A stretch of DNA of 64,000 bases from G965261055 sp965261055 [NCBI: Fibrobacteria bacterium] (GCA_965261055.1 OZ253440.1:186001-250000), one strand, 5' to 3'. Shown: positions 13,314 to 24,117, numbered from the stretch's first letter. Notes: generated by a model from the sequence alone, not told the origin. Numbers and translations are program-made.

Positions 13314-14066
13314 TTGAAAAAAGTTATCTATAAAATCTTAAATATTATCAAAATTGTTTTTGTTGTTTCAGGTCTTTGGATTTGTATTTTTTCAATTGCT
13401 TTTATTTTGCTGAATTATTTAATTATGCCTGCATTTGTCGGTCAATTTGATAAACTTATTGAAATCCCTAACTTTGTGGGGATGAATTTGGAAGAGGCTA
13501 CGCAGAAAATAAATAAAAAAAAGTTACGTTATAACATTGATACTGTTTTCAAGTTTAGTGCAAGTATTCCGAAAAATCATGTATTGAGACAAAATCCTAA
13601 AAAAGGTGTAAAGGTTAAGAAAAATAGAGAAATGTGGCTAGAAGTAAGTAAAGGTCTACCTTACTTAAAAGTTCCAAAGCTTTTGGGACTTTCTTTGAGG
13701 CAACTTAAAATTATTTTACAGCAGGAAAAACTAGAACTAGGTGACCTTAATTTTGCTTCTCATGAATTGTTGCCAAAAGGTGCCGTTTATTTTATAGATC
13801 CCGCAGAAGGAGTTTTTGTTGAAAAAGGTTCAAAAATCAATGTGAGTATTAGTACTGGTAAGCCTCTTCGAGAAGAAAAAGTAAGCTTAATTGGTTGGTC
13901 TATATCTAAGGCTCAGAAATGGTTAAGAGAAAATGGGTATGAAATGGGAAAGGTGCGTTATGTTGAAAATTCAGATGTTCTACCCAATACAGTCTTAGGT
14001 CATTATCCTTCTGTAATTATTTTAAAAAATCGAGCAAAACCTGTTTTTTTGGAGGTCTCAAAATGA
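13314..14066 (+). CDS. Membrane-anchored PASTA-repeat protein
   Basis: 250 residues with a TTG start (AAGG 9 bp upstream). A transmembrane helix spans about residues 12-38, then three PASTA repeats follow: IPNFVGMNLEEATQKI, VPKLLGLSLRQLKIIL and LIGWSISKAQKWLREN mark their starts. PASTA domains bind peptidoglycan or muropeptides. No kinase or transpeptidase domain is attached, so it is a stand-alone PASTA protein facing the periplasm, with a probable cell-wall sensing or scaffold role (inference). It ends in a 4-bp ATGA overlap with the next lipoprotein gene. Confidence 0.85.
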   Translation: MKKVIYKILNIIKIVFVVSGLWICIFSIAFILLNYLIMPAFVGQFDKLIEIPNFVGMNLEEATQKINKKKLRYNIDTVFKFSASIPKNHVLRQNPKKGVKVKKNREMWLEVSKGLPYLKVPKLLGLSLRQLKIILQQEKLELGDLNFASHELLPKGAVYFIDPAEGVFVEKGSKINVSISTGKPLREEKVSLIGWSISKAQKWLRENGYEMGKVRYVENSDVLPNTVLGHYPSVIILKNRAKPVFLEVSK

Positions 14067-14599
14067 ATCAAATCATAATTCTTTTTTGCTTATTTACTTT
14101 ATTTGTTAGTTGTTCTTTAAAATCGCGTGTTTATAAGAATAGTCAAATATATGATGAAAATATTGAAGCAACGATTCAAGGAACTATTTTTGGTGCAAAA
14201 GGTGAGAAGCAAGAGTTTTTAAGTTATGTAAAAGTTATTCCAGGAGAGTATTATTACGCAAGTTTTAATGAAGTTCTAGGAATTCCTTTGGCTTATTATA
14301 TTTGGACAAAAGGAGAGTGGACCTATTGGACTCCCAGAGATAAATATACAGGAAAAGATGATTTTATACCTGGTTTAGGACTAGAGGAGATCTCTATTCA
14401 TACATTATTTGCTTTTCTTTGGCACAGCAGCTCTGAAGAACGTCTATGGGTAAGAAATAGAACGAGTCAAGGACTTATTGAAACTATTTTTAAAGTTAAT
14501 CCAGAATTTCAAGGTGGCAAAGTTCCAGAAATTATGACAATGTACTTAAATGATAGGAAGATACTTGAAATGAAAGTTTTAGAATACAAAAAAAAATAA
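14063..14599 (+). CDS. Small lipoprotein of unknown function
   Basis: 178 residues. The signal MNQIIILFCLFTLFVSC ends in a lipobox (FVSC). The mature part is about 160 residues, mixed alpha/beta, with KVIPGEYYYASF and TKGEWTYWTPRD as recognisable but unassigned stretches. It overlaps the PASTA gene by ATGA, which implies coupled translation and perhaps a joint envelope role. Its general build (a single soluble lipidated domain) resembles LolB-like or DUF4292-like proteins, but I cannot assign it. Confidence 0.65.
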   Translation: MNQIIILFCLFTLFVSCSLKSRVYKNSQIYDENIEATIQGTIFGAKGEKQEFLSYVKVIPGEYYYASFNEVLGIPLAYYIWTKGEWTYWTPRDKYTGKDDFIPGLGLEEISIHTLFAFLWHSSSEERLWVRNRTSQGLIETIFKVNPEFQGGKVPEIMTMYLNDRKILEMKVLEYKKK

Positions 14600-14661
14600 A
14601 TTTTTTTATTGTGGAAAAGGTGTTATCATTCTAAGTTCTATCTTAAAAATAGGGAAAATCT

Positions 14662-17334
14662 ATGGTTAATCAAAAAAAGTATGTATATTATTTCGGTGGA
14701 AAAAAAACTGAAGGTAAAGGAACGCAGCGTAATTTATTGGGAGGTAAAGGGGCTAATCTTGCAGAGATGTCTCTGAATAATATTCCAGTTCCAGCTGGTT
14801 TTACAGTAACAACAGATGTTTGTACTCATTATTATGACAATAAGCAGTCGTATCCTAAAAATTTGGATGTTCAAGTTCAAAAAGCTTTGGTAAAAGTTGA
14901 AAAAGAAATGAGTGCTCGTTTTAATGACGATAAAAACCCTCTTCTTTTATCTGTTCGTTCTGGTGCTAGAGTTTCTATGCCTGGAATGATGGATACTGTA
15001 CTAAATTTAGGATTAAATGATAAAACAATAGAAGGCTTAATTGCTGTTTCTAACGATGCTCGTTTTTCATATGACTCATATCGTCGTTTTGTAATGATGT
15101 ATTCAAATGTTGTGATGGGTGTACATTCTGAGTTTTTTGAAGAGGCTTTAGAGAAATTAAAGAAGAAAGTCAAAGTTTCTCTTGACACAGATTTAACAGC
15201 TGATCAACTTAAAGGATTAGTGGCGAAGTTTAAGCAAATTACTTACAAACAAACTAAAAAAAGATTTCCAGAAAATCCACAAGAACAATTACAAGGTGCA
15301 ATCGGTGCCGTATTTAAATCTTGGATGGTAGATCGAGCAATTGTATATCGAAAACTAAATCGTATCCCTGAGGAATGGGGAACAGCTGTGAATATTCAAG
15401 CGATGGTTTTTGGAAATGCTGGAAATGATTGTGCAACAGGTGTTGCTTTTACGCGTAATCCGTCTACTGGTGAAAATGTGTTTTACGGGGAATATCTAAT
15501 TAACGCACAAGGTGAAGATGTTGTTGCGGGGATTCGTACTCCACAGCCTATTTCAAAAAAATCTCGAAAAAAAGGAGAAGGCATTTCTTTAGAGGAAAAA
15601 ATGCCTAAAGTTTATAAAGAGCTTGTTACTATTTATAAAAAATTAGAAAAGCATTATAAAGACATGCAAGATATTGAATTCACAATTCAGCATAATCGTT
15701 TATGGATGTTACAAACGCGTAATGGAAAACGTACTGCCGCTGCTGCAATTAAAATAGCTGTAGATATGGTGAAAGAAAGGTTAATTACTCAAAAACAGGC
15801 TATTTTGCGTGTTGATCCTGATTCTTTAAATCAATTATTACATCCTTCTTTTGACAGTAAAGCAACTGTTAAAGTTGTTGCAAAAGGTTTACCAGCTTCT
15901 CCAGGTGCGGTTTCAGGTCGTGTTGTTTTTACTGCAGGAGAGTCCGTTAAGTGGAAAGCTAAAGGTAAAAAAGTAATTTTGATCCGTCAGGAAACATCTC
16001 CTGAAGATATTGAAGGTATGGTTTCTTCTGAAGGTATTTTAACAGGTCGTGGAGGAATGACTTCTCATGCAGCTGTTGTCGCTAGAGGAATGGGTAAAAC
16101 ATGTATTGCTGGTTGTAGCGATCTTAAAATTGACCTTAAAGTTAAAAAAGTTATTATTGGAAAATTGGTTATCAAAGAAGGTGATTGGATTTCTTTGGAC
16201 GGTTCTAAAGGTGAAGTGATGTTGGGTGAAGTAAAAACAGTCCCAGCTATTCTTAGTGGTGATTTTGATATCTTTATGAAATGGGTTGATGCTTATTGTA
16301 TTCTTAAAGTACGTACTAATGCTGACACAGCTAAAGATGCGAAACAAGCTTTAGAATTTGGAGCAGAAGGAATTGGACTCTGTCGTACAGAGCATATGTT
16401 TTTTGAAGGCAAAAGACTAACCTATTTTAGGGAAATGATTTTAGCTCAAGATACTGCTGGTCGTAAGAAAGCGTTGTCTAAGTTACTGCCTATCCAAAGA
16501 AAAGATTTTGAAGATTTATTTAAACAAATGAAAGGTTTACCTGTTACAGTTCGTTTATTAGATCCTCCTTTACATGAATTTTTGCCTCATTCGGATAAAG
16601 AACAAAAAGAAATAGCAAAAACCATGGCAATTTCTTTGAAAGAGTTAAAACATAAAGTAGAGTCTCTTTCGGAACTTAATCCTATGTTGGGGCATCGTGG
16701 TTGTCGTTTAGGTATTACCTATCCTGAAATTTATGATATGCAGGTTCAGGCAATTATGGAAGCAGCTATTTTGGTCTCCAAAGGTTTTAAGAAAAAAGTT
16801 GTTCCTGAAATTATGATTCCTTTAATAAGTACGGCAAAGGAATTGAGTGTTTTAAAAGAGAATGCGGAACAAATTATTAAAAATGTGTTTAAAAATAAGA
16901 AAATAAATTTAAATTATTTGATTGGAACAATGATTGAAATTCCAAGAGCGGCTTTAACTGCTGATGAAATTGCAAAAGATGCCGATTTTTTCTCTTTTGG
17001 AACTAATGATTTAACTCAAATGACCTTTGGTTATAGTCGAGATGATGCAGGTGTTTTCTTAGAAGAGTATGTTGATCAAAAGATCTTACCAGAGGATCCT
17101 TTCCAAGTTTTAGATCAGACTGGAGTGGGTCAGCTTGTTGAAATTGCGGTTAAAAAAGGTCGTTCTGTCCGCAAGAATATAAAATTGGGGATTTGTGGTG
17201 AACATGGTGGAGATCCTGAATCTGTAAAATTTTGTTATCGTGCAGGCTTGGATTATGTTAGTTGTTCTCCTTTTAGAGTTCCAATTGCAAGGCTTGCCGC
17301 TGCTCAAGCTGTTTTAGAACAAAAATCTAAGTAA
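14662..17334 (+). CDS. ppdK: Pyruvate, phosphate dikinase
   Basis: 890 residues, full family length. Interconverts pyruvate + ATP + Pi and PEP + AMP + PPi. N-terminal nucleotide domain: LLGGKGANLAEM, SVRSGARVSMPGMMDTVLNLG. Swivelling domain: GRGGMTSHAAVVARGMGK with the phosphorylated His at about residue 469. PEP-binding barrel: GTEHMFF-type block CRTEHMFFEGKRL, SFGTNDLTQMTFGYSRDD and GICGEHGGDPESVKFC. GGGA-like AGGGA precedes the ATG. Together with PEP carboxylase at 47 kb it suggests flexible PEP/pyruvate/oxaloacetate metabolism. Confidence 0.96.
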   Translation: MVNQKKYVYYFGGKKTEGKGTQRNLLGGKGANLAEMSLNNIPVPAGFTVTTDVCTHYYDNKQSYPKNLDVQVQKALVKVEKEMSARFNDDKNPLLLSVRSGARVSMPGMMDTVLNLGLNDKTIEGLIAVSNDARFSYDSYRRFVMMYSNVVMGVHSEFFEEALEKLKKKVKVSLDTDLTADQLKGLVAKFKQITYKQTKKRFPENPQEQLQGAIGAVFKSWMVDRAIVYRKLNRIPEEWGTAVNIQAMVFGNAGNDCATGVAFTRNPSTGENVFYGEYLINAQGEDVVAGIRTPQPISKKSRKKGEGISLEEKMPKVYKELVTIYKKLEKHYKDMQDIEFTIQHNRLWMLQTRNGKRTAAAAIKIAVDMVKERLITQKQAILRVDPDSLNQLLHPSFDSKATVKVVAKGLPASPGAVSGRVVFTAGESVKWKAKGKKVILIRQETSPEDIEGMVSSEGILTGRGGMTSHAAVVARGMGKTCIAGCSDLKIDLKVKKVIIGKLVIKEGDWISLDGSKGEVMLGEVKTVPAILSGDFDIFMKWVDAYCILKVRTNADTAKDAKQALEFGAEGIGLCRTEHMFFEGKRLTYFREMILAQDTAGRKKALSKLLPIQRKDFEDLFKQMKGLPVTVRLLDPPLHEFLPHSDKEQKEIAKTMAISLKELKHKVESLSELNPMLGHRGCRLGITYPEIYDMQVQAIMEAAILVSKGFKKKVVPEIMIPLISTAKELSVLKENAEQIIKNVFKNKKINLNYLIGTMIEIPRAALTADEIAKDADFFSFGTNDLTQMTFGYSRDDAGVFLEEYVDQKILPEDPFQVLDQTGVGQLVEIAVKKGRSVRKNIKLGICGEHGGDPESVKFCYRAGLDYVSCSPFRVPIARLAAAQAVLEQKSK

Positions 17335-17360
17335 GTTTTATAATAAGTCGGATACATTGA

Positions 17361-20300
17361 ATGTCTGTTTGTTTTTTTGAATCTTCTGTTGTTTATTTAG
17401 TTGAATTTACGGGGGATTTAAAAGACGCTGATATCAAAAAATTGAGATGGTTGTTACAAGCTAAGTCTGTTTCAGAAAACGATTTAACCAGTTATTATAT
17501 AGGCTCAAAGCCTCAAGTGATTACACCGTGGTCTACTAATGCTGTTGATATTTGTTGTGCTGTTGGTCTTTCCCAAATCTCCAGAATAGAATTTTTTAGG
17601 AAATCTAAAGATAGTTTAGAATTTGACCCGATGATTGAAAAAAGGTATCGAGGTTTATCTTCTAAAAGTTTAGAAATTAATTACAAAAAAAATCCGATTG
17701 AATATATTAAAAATATTAGAAATTATAATGAACAATGGGGACTAGCTCTTTCATCGGATGAATTAAAATATTTAGATAAGATAAGTCAGGAATTAGGTCG
17801 TCCATTGACGGATAGTGAGGTTTTTGGTTTTGCTCAAATCAATAGTGAACATTGTCGCCATAAAATATTTAATGCAAAATTTACTGTTGATTCAGTTTGC
17901 AAGTCTTCATCTTTATTTGATTTAATTAAGAAAACGTTAAAAGAAAATCCTGGCAAGGTTGTGACTCATTATAATGACAATGTCGCCTTTTTGAAAGGTC
18001 CAAAAATAAAAATATTTGTTCCCAAAGATCCGACACAAGCGAGTTTTTTCACAGAAAATAAGATAAAATCTGTACTATCTTTAAAAGCTGAGACACATAA
18101 TTTTCCTACAACTGTAGAGCCTTTTAATGGTGCGGCAACGGGATCAGGTGGAGAAATTAGGGATAGAATGGCTGGTGGGCGAGGAAGTATTCCATTGGTT
18201 GGTACAGCTTGCTACATGACAAGTTATCCTAGGTTACAGAAAGAATCTTGGAATACACCTGTTAGAGATTGGTTATATCAAAGTCCTCAACAAATTTTAA
18301 CAAAAGCTTCTAATGGTGTTTCCGATTACGGTAATAAATTTGGTCAGCCTCTTATCAATGGTTCTTTGTTGACTTTTGAACACCAAGAGAAATCTGATTT
18401 TTATGGTTTTGATAAAACAATTATGTTAGCAGGTGGTGTTGGTTATGCTGCTAAGTCTGATGCTTTTAAAAAGAAACCAAAAAAGGGTGATAAAATTATT
18501 CTTTTGGGTGGAGATAACTATCGTATCGGAATGGGTGGAGGAGCAGTTAGTTCTGTTGAGACAGGAAACTCTGAAGCATGTATTGAACTAAATGCTATAC
18601 AGCGTTCAAATCCAGAAATGGAAAAGAGAGTTTTTAATACAATCCGAGCCTTAGTTGAATTGAGAAGAAATCCAGTTGTTTTAATTCATGATCATGGTGC
18701 GGGTGGACATGTAAATTGTTTATCTGAGTTAATTGAACACAGCGGGGGTATTATCTCCATGGCATCTTTGCCATTGGGTGATTTAAGTTTATCTGATAAA
18801 GAAATTATTGGTAATGAGTCGCAAGAAAGAATGGGCTTAGTGCTTAAAGAAAAAGATGTCCCTTTATTGATGAGTATTGCTCAAAGAGAAAAAACACCAG
18901 CTTATATTATTGGAACGGTTACTGAAGATAAACGCTTTGTTTTTGAAAATGAAAATGAAGAGTATCCTATAGATGTTCATTTAGACTTTTTGTTTTCTCG
19001 TTCCCCTAAGTTAAATATTCAAGATGAAACAGTTGAAAAAGAATACCCATCAGTAAAATTGGAAAGAGATTTTTTACAAGCTTTAAAAAATGTTTTAAAA
19101 TTAGAGGGTGTTGGTTGTAAAGATTGGTTAACGAATAAAGTTGATCGTAGTGTAGGTGGGAAAGTTGTCCAACAGCAATGTGTTGGTCCTTATCAATTAC
19201 CATTACATGGAGCTGGAGTTGTTTCCTTAGATTTTCAAGGAACGATTGGAATAGCTCACTCTATGGGGCATGCACCTGTTGTTGGATTAATTGATAAAAA
19301 AAAGGCATCTAGATTAAGTATTATTGAAGCTTTGACAAACATTGCTTTTGTCCCTTTAACAAAAGGATTATCTTCCGTTTCTTTGAGTGCTAATTGGATG
19401 TGGGCCTGTCAAAATAAAGGTGAGTATGTTTCCCTTTATCATGCTGTATCGGAAGCGTCACAGGTTGCTATAGAGCTAGGAATTAATATTTCTACAGGAA
19501 AAGATTCCCTTTCTATGAATCAAGTTTATCCTAGTGGTCAGAAGGTTCAGGCTCCAGGAACTGTTATTATTTCAGCAATGTCTCCTTGTTCAATATATGG
19601 TATTGTAACACCAGATTTAAAAGAAGAGTCTTCAGAAATTTTGTATATAAATGTTTCAAATGATAAAGAGAATCATTTAGGTGGTAGCTCCTTAGCTCAA
19701 ACACAAAACAAGATAGGCTCAGAAGCACCTACAGTTAAAAATTTAGAATTATTTAAAAAGTCTTTTGAATGGATTCAACAACAGCTTAAAAAGAAAACTA
19801 TACTGGCAGGTCAAGATGTTTCTTCGGGTGGAGTTCTCGTTGTTTTATTGGAAATGTCTTTTGCAGGAGGAATTGGTGTTGAACTTCTACCTCTACAGTC
19901 AAGTATTGGAAATTTAGAATCTTTTTTATTTTGTGAAAAACCAGCATTTCTAATTCAAGTTTCGCAATCTAGAGTAAAATCTTTCTTAAAAGAATTATCC
20001 AGTAAAAAGATACAAGCTTTTTCATTAGCTAAAACTATTTCTGAAAAAAAATTGATGATACCATCTTTAAATTTAGATGTAACATTAGAGTCTTTGTTTC
20101 AAGATTGGTATGCTCCTTCTGCTGCTTTAGAGGTTTTCCAAGCACAAAAGCCACAAGCTTTAGAGAGGTTGAACTTCATTGCAAAAAACCCTTTACATTA
20201 TATTTTCCCTCAAAGTTTTAAAAGTATGTCTTTAAAACCAGTGAAAAATCGATTAAAGAAAGCTGCGATCATTAGAGACAAAGGAACAAACGGTGAGAGA

Positions 20301-21005
20301 GAAATGGCTTACAGTTTGTATGTTGTTGGTTTTGATGTTAAAGATGTTACAATGACAGATTTAGCAATGGGAAAAACGGATCTTTCTGATGTTCAGTTTG
20401 TTGTTTTTTGTGGAGGATTTTCTAATTCTGATGTTTTAGGTTCTGCTAGGGGATGGGCTGGAAATTTTTTGTACCAAAATAAAGCAAAAAAAGCATTAAA
20501 AAATTTTTATCAGCGTAAGGATACTTTAAGCTTAGGTGTTTGTAATGGTTGTCAATTAATGGTTTTATTAGGTTTAACGGAAGACAAATTGTTTAAGCCT
20601 AGTTATCCTCCTATGCTAGAAAATTTGTCTCAAAAGTTTGAAAGTTCTTTTTTAACGGTAGATGTTTCTCAAGATCAAGGTAGTATATTACTTAAAAATT
20701 TAGAAGGTTCTCGTTTAGGGGTTTGGGTTGCGCATAAGGAAGGTCGTTTTGATTTACCATCAAACCTACCATCAAACTTAATTGCTTTAAAATATAGCCA
20801 AAGTCATTATCCAGCTAATCCAAATGGATCAGTACAAGATATTGCTGGAATTTGTTCTCAAGATGGTCGTCATTTAGCAATGATGCCACATTTAGAGCGT
20901 TCAATATTTTCTTGGCAATGGCCGTATGTCAAAGAAGGTAGTTTAGAAGTAACGCCTTGGTTGATGGCTTTTCAAAGTGCTTTAGACTGGGTAAGTTATA
21001 ATTAG
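17361..21005 (+). CDS. purL: Phosphoribosylformylglycinamidine synthase, single-chain form
   Basis: 1214 residues: the large PurL with synthetase and glutaminase on one chain, rather than the split PurSQL type. N-terminal PurS-like region (1-150), then SEHCRHKIF, ETHNFPTTVEPFNGAATGSGG and DHGAGGHVNC of the AIRS-like cores. The C-terminal glutaminase starts near residue 967 with RDKGTNGEREMA; nucleophile Cys about 1060 in GVCNGCQL; catalytic His/Glu in MPHLERS. It makes FGAM in purine synthesis and lies 26 bp after ppdK. The large form is typical of proteobacteria, Bacteroidota and eukaryotes. Confidence 0.95.
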   Translation: MSVCFFESSVVYLVEFTGDLKDADIKKLRWLLQAKSVSENDLTSYYIGSKPQVITPWSTNAVDICCAVGLSQISRIEFFRKSKDSLEFDPMIEKRYRGLSSKSLEINYKKNPIEYIKNIRNYNEQWGLALSSDELKYLDKISQELGRPLTDSEVFGFAQINSEHCRHKIFNAKFTVDSVCKSSSLFDLIKKTLKENPGKVVTHYNDNVAFLKGPKIKIFVPKDPTQASFFTENKIKSVLSLKAETHNFPTTVEPFNGAATGSGGEIRDRMAGGRGSIPLVGTACYMTSYPRLQKESWNTPVRDWLYQSPQQILTKASNGVSDYGNKFGQPLINGSLLTFEHQEKSDFYGFDKTIMLAGGVGYAAKSDAFKKKPKKGDKIILLGGDNYRIGMGGGAVSSVETGNSEACIELNAIQRSNPEMEKRVFNTIRALVELRRNPVVLIHDHGAGGHVNCLSELIEHSGGIISMASLPLGDLSLSDKEIIGNESQERMGLVLKEKDVPLLMSIAQREKTPAYIIGTVTEDKRFVFENENEEYPIDVHLDFLFSRSPKLNIQDETVEKEYPSVKLERDFLQALKNVLKLEGVGCKDWLTNKVDRSVGGKVVQQQCVGPYQLPLHGAGVVSLDFQGTIGIAHSMGHAPVVGLIDKKKASRLSIIEALTNIAFVPLTKGLSSVSLSANWMWACQNKGEYVSLYHAVSEASQVAIELGINISTGKDSLSMNQVYPSGQKVQAPGTVIISAMSPCSIYGIVTPDLKEESSEILYINVSNDKENHLGGSSLAQTQNKIGSEAPTVKNLELFKKSFEWIQQQLKKKTILAGQDVSSGGVLVVLLEMSFAGGIGVELLPLQSSIGNLESFLFCEKPAFLIQVSQSRVKSFLKELSSKKIQAFSLAKTISEKKLMIPSLNLDVTLESLFQDWYAPSAALEVFQAQKPQALERLNFIAKNPLHYIFPQSFKSMSLKPVKNRLKKAAIIRDKGTNGEREMAYSLYVVGFDVKDVTMTDLAMGKTDLSDVQFVVFCGGFSNSDVLGSARGWAGNFLYQNKAKKALKNFYQRKDTLSLGVCNGCQLMVLLGLTEDKLFKPSYPPMLENLSQKFESSFLTVDVSQDQGSILLKNLEGSRLGVWVAHKEGRFDLPSNLPSNLIALKYSQSHYPANPNGSVQDIAGICSQDGRHLAMMPHLERSIFSWQWPYVKEGSLEVTPWLMAFQSALDWVSYN

Positions 21006-21077
21006 TTTGGTATTAAAAATAGCTAGTTAAAATAAAGTAGATAATATACATGTATATATATACATTCTAAAGTTAAT

Positions 21078-22661
21078 ATGTTATATTTATTACATATATT
21101 ATTTTTTGGTATGTTATTTTCTTGTGGTGAGGATGACAAGGATTCAGTCATTTTTGAAGAAGTCGTTCCTGAAGTGCTTATTGTTTCCCCAAGTGTTATT
21201 TATGCTCAAGTTGGTGATTTTGGAATACAGCTTATCACTCGAATAATGCCTGAAAACTATACGATTGGAGAAATTGTTTTTCGTAGTAATGATACTTCTA
21301 TTGCTACAGTATCTTTGTTAAAAGGTGTTGTTGAATTTAAAAAAGAAGGTAACACGACTATTTTAGTTCGTATTACTAAAGATGTTTTTGAAGTGGTTTC
21401 TATTAATGTGACTTTGGCCGATATTCCTGTTGATAGTATCCGCTTGAGTGAGGGATATACCATTGTTCTAGAAGATAGTGTTCAATTAAATCTACAAATT
21501 TTTCCAGAAGAAGCGACAATAAATACGGTAACTTGGTTTAGTCCAAATACAAATATAGTTAGGGTTGATACAAATGGAGTTATAATAGGCGTTAGTATCG
21601 GAACTGTTACTATACTAGCTCAAATAGGTTCATTTTTGGATTCTATGGAAGTAGAAGTTGTTTCAAAACCAATTCCTCTACAATTAATTACTCTGAATCC
21701 AAACAATTTTCATCGTCAATTAGAAGATCCTGATGAAGAGATTATTGTAAATTTTATTCCACTTAATCATACTGCTGGATCTATCACTTGGATGTCTAGT
21801 AATTCTGAAATTGTTAGAATTCAAGATTATAGTGAAAACAGTGTTACTGTTTCTTTTGTAGGTATTGGAAATACAAGCATTGTTGGTTCTATCGGTGGTA
21901 AGATAGCTGTTGTTACTTTTTTTATTACTCCTATTTTTGCAGACAGTATTAGAATATTTGGTAGTAGTACTGTAAATGAGAATGACACAATTATACTTAC
22001 AACATCTATTTTTCCTCAAAATGTAAGTGATCAGAGTGTGAAATGGTCTTCTCTTGACAGTAATATTGCTAAGGTTAGTCTAGAGGGTGTTGTAACTGGA
22101 ATTACGGCTGGAATAACTAGTATCTATGTTCAATTGGGTAATAAGGTTGATACATTCAATGTAAGTATTCAAGCACCAGCAACAAGTATTGATTTGGGTC
22201 ATTCTCTTATAACAAAAATGTTGTCTGATCCTGCTTTTTCATTGATTCCAGTTGTTTTACCAGGAAATTACACTAATGGTCCTATTATTTGGGAAAGTAA
22301 TGACACAAATATAGTTATAGTCTTTAAAGGGACTTTAACCTTTAAAGGCACAGGCTTGGTCACGATTAAGGCTTCTATAGGAGAAATTTCTGAAACAATA
22401 GTAGTTAATGTTTCTTCAATACCAGTAGACAGTTTCACTATAACAGGAGCAAGCGTTTTAAGAATAGGTGACAATACATCATTAATTATAGAAATCTTTC
22501 CGAATAATGCAACTGATCAAGAGGTTTTATGGATGGCAAATAATCCTTTGATTGCCAGTATCAATGAAGAAGGGATTGTTACGGGAAAAAAGATTGGTGT
22601 AGCTTTTTTTATTGCTACTGTTAAAGGACTTGCTAAAGTTCACAGCATAACGGTTCAGTGA
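21078..22661 (+). CDS. Big_2 (Ig-like) repeat lipoprotein, six domains
   Basis: 527 residues with a lipoprotein signal MLYLLHILFFGMLFSC. The mature chain is six tandem Big_2-like domains of about 80-90 residues, each with the pattern FP-N-T-W-S-N-IA-V-G-V-G-T-I (for example VKWSSLDSNIAKVSLEGVV). The domains are well diverged from each other, unlike the near-identical repeats at 30-43 kb, and codon use is AT-rich like the core genes, so this is an older family member. No catalytic domain is seen. Probably a surface stalk or adhesin (inference). An ATG-ATAT palindromic stretch (tatacatgtatata, near 21046) precedes it. Confidence 0.8.
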   Translation: MLYLLHILFFGMLFSCGEDDKDSVIFEEVVPEVLIVSPSVIYAQVGDFGIQLITRIMPENYTIGEIVFRSNDTSIATVSLLKGVVEFKKEGNTTILVRITKDVFEVVSINVTLADIPVDSIRLSEGYTIVLEDSVQLNLQIFPEEATINTVTWFSPNTNIVRVDTNGVIIGVSIGTVTILAQIGSFLDSMEVEVVSKPIPLQLITLNPNNFHRQLEDPDEEIIVNFIPLNHTAGSITWMSSNSEIVRIQDYSENSVTVSFVGIGNTSIVGSIGGKIAVVTFFITPIFADSIRIFGSSTVNENDTIILTTSIFPQNVSDQSVKWSSLDSNIAKVSLEGVVTGITAGITSIYVQLGNKVDTFNVSIQAPATSIDLGHSLITKMLSDPAFSLIPVVLPGNYTNGPIIWESNDTNIVIVFKGTLTFKGTGLVTIKASIGEISETIVVNVSSIPVDSFTITGASVLRIGDNTSLIIEIFPNNATDQEVLWMANNPLIASINEEGIVTGKKIGVAFFIATVKGLAKVHSITVQ

Positions 22662-22702
22662 TAAACTCAGTCATTTCAGAATCATACAATTGTAGGAGTG
22701 TA

Positions 22703-23857
22703 ATGGTATTCAAATTAAAAGTAATAGAGATTCTATTATGTATATGTATTGTTTTTATATTTATTGGATGTGAGGATGGTATTGGTCGTATAGAAAGAAT
22801 ACCTGCTGAAAGTGTTTTAATCTTAAGTAGCGAAATAAATTTGGTTAAGGAAAGGGATGTGCGTCAGTTAACAATAGAAATTTTACCTGAAAAATCAATT
22901 AATAATCTGCGTGAATGGACTAGTGGAAACAGCACGATTGCAACTGTTGATCAGTTTGGTATAGTGACTGGTATTTCTCCAGGTCAAGTAATAATATCAG
23001 TTAAAGTAGACGAAGAACAAGATTTTATTACTCTTGATATAATTGAAAGAGACTCTGTTCCAATAGATAGTATAGTATTTGATGTCGATATTAGTAGTGG
23101 CGTAAATTATAGAGAAGAGTTCAATATTATCTATGCAAGTGTTGACGATCAGTTTGTACAAATTAAAGCTAATGTTTTTCCAGAAGATCATACTGAAGGT
23201 ATCATCTTTTGGGCCTCAAGTAATGATACTATAGCAGGTGTGTCTGATAACGGTCTTATTACTTTTTTAAAAGTGGGTAGTGTGAAGATTGAAGTAGTTA
23301 TTGGTAGAGCTTCGAAGTCATTGCAATTAGAGTTAGATCAGAGGGTTTTAGGCTTTTCAATAGATACAAATATATTCTTTAATAATAGAGTAGGGGATCC
23401 TCCTGTAACAGTTTTTGCGGTTGTTGTTCCAGAAATTCACACGGGGGGACCTGTTATTTGGTTTTCTGAGAATCCTTCTGTTGCGACTGTTCAAGAAGGT
23501 AGAACAAGTAATATTGCTTTTATTTCTTTTGTAGGACCTGGTACTACTTTTATTCAGGCAGGGATAGGTCGTTTTCGCAAACCAATCTCTATTGAAGTTA
23601 TTTTACCTTTGGATAGCTTTGAGATAACAAATAATAAAAGTGTCTTATTAAGAGATACTTTAGCCTTGGGGATTGTATTTTTTCCCCCAGAAACGACTGA
23701 AAAATCTATCCAATGGTCAAGTTTGGATACGAATATAGCTAAAGTAAATCTATTCGGAGTAGTAACCCCTGTTTTAACTGGTTCTGTTACGATAAAAGCT
23801 CAATCAAGATCTAACGTAAGAGTATTTTATTATATTATTGTAAATATATTGCCCTAA
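22703..23857 (+). CDS. Big_2 (Ig-like) repeat lipoprotein, four domains
   Basis: Start set at ATG 22703 (AGGAG 4 bp upstream) rather than the frame opening at 22658, because the N-terminus then is a lipoprotein signal ending FIFIGC. 384 residues with four diverged Big_2-like domains (for example WTSGNSTIATVDQFGIVTG and IQWSSLDTNIAKVNLFGVV). It sits 41 bp after the six-domain paralogue, probably in the same transcript. No terminal binding domain is visible. It shares architecture with the 30-43 kb array but not its near-identical repeats or its C-terminal domain. Confidence 0.8.
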   Translation: MVFKLKVIEILLCICIVFIFIGCEDGIGRIERIPAESVLILSSEINLVKERDVRQLTIEILPEKSINNLREWTSGNSTIATVDQFGIVTGISPGQVIISVKVDEEQDFITLDIIERDSVPIDSIVFDVDISSGVNYREEFNIIYASVDDQFVQIKANVFPEDHTEGIIFWASSNDTIAGVSDNGLITFLKVGSVKIEVVIGRASKSLQLELDQRVLGFSIDTNIFFNNRVGDPPVTVFAVVVPEIHTGGPVIWFSENPSVATVQEGRTSNIAFISFVGPGTTFIQAGIGRFRKPISIEVILPLDSFEITNNKSVLLRDTLALGIVFFPPETTEKSIQWSSLDTNIAKVNLFGVVTPVLTGSVTIKAQSRSNVRVFYYIIVNILP

Positions 23858-24117
23858 TAAAGGGTAAGTTAGAAAGGGTAAGTTAGTTTTTTAAACTTTT
23901 ACGAGTGAATAAAAAAATTTAATTAGATTGATTTTTTTAACATGTTTTTGCTTCTAAAAAAATTTGCAAAAGCAAGGATGTGATGTTTGATATAATGAGG
24001 ACAATACTAATGGTTGTCCAGCCTTTGATTAATTCGTTGAAATTGAGTTGTCTTGTTAAAATTAAAAGACGGATCCAAAGCTTTAATAGAGAGAGTAGAT
24101 GTATTTTGTTTGTTTAT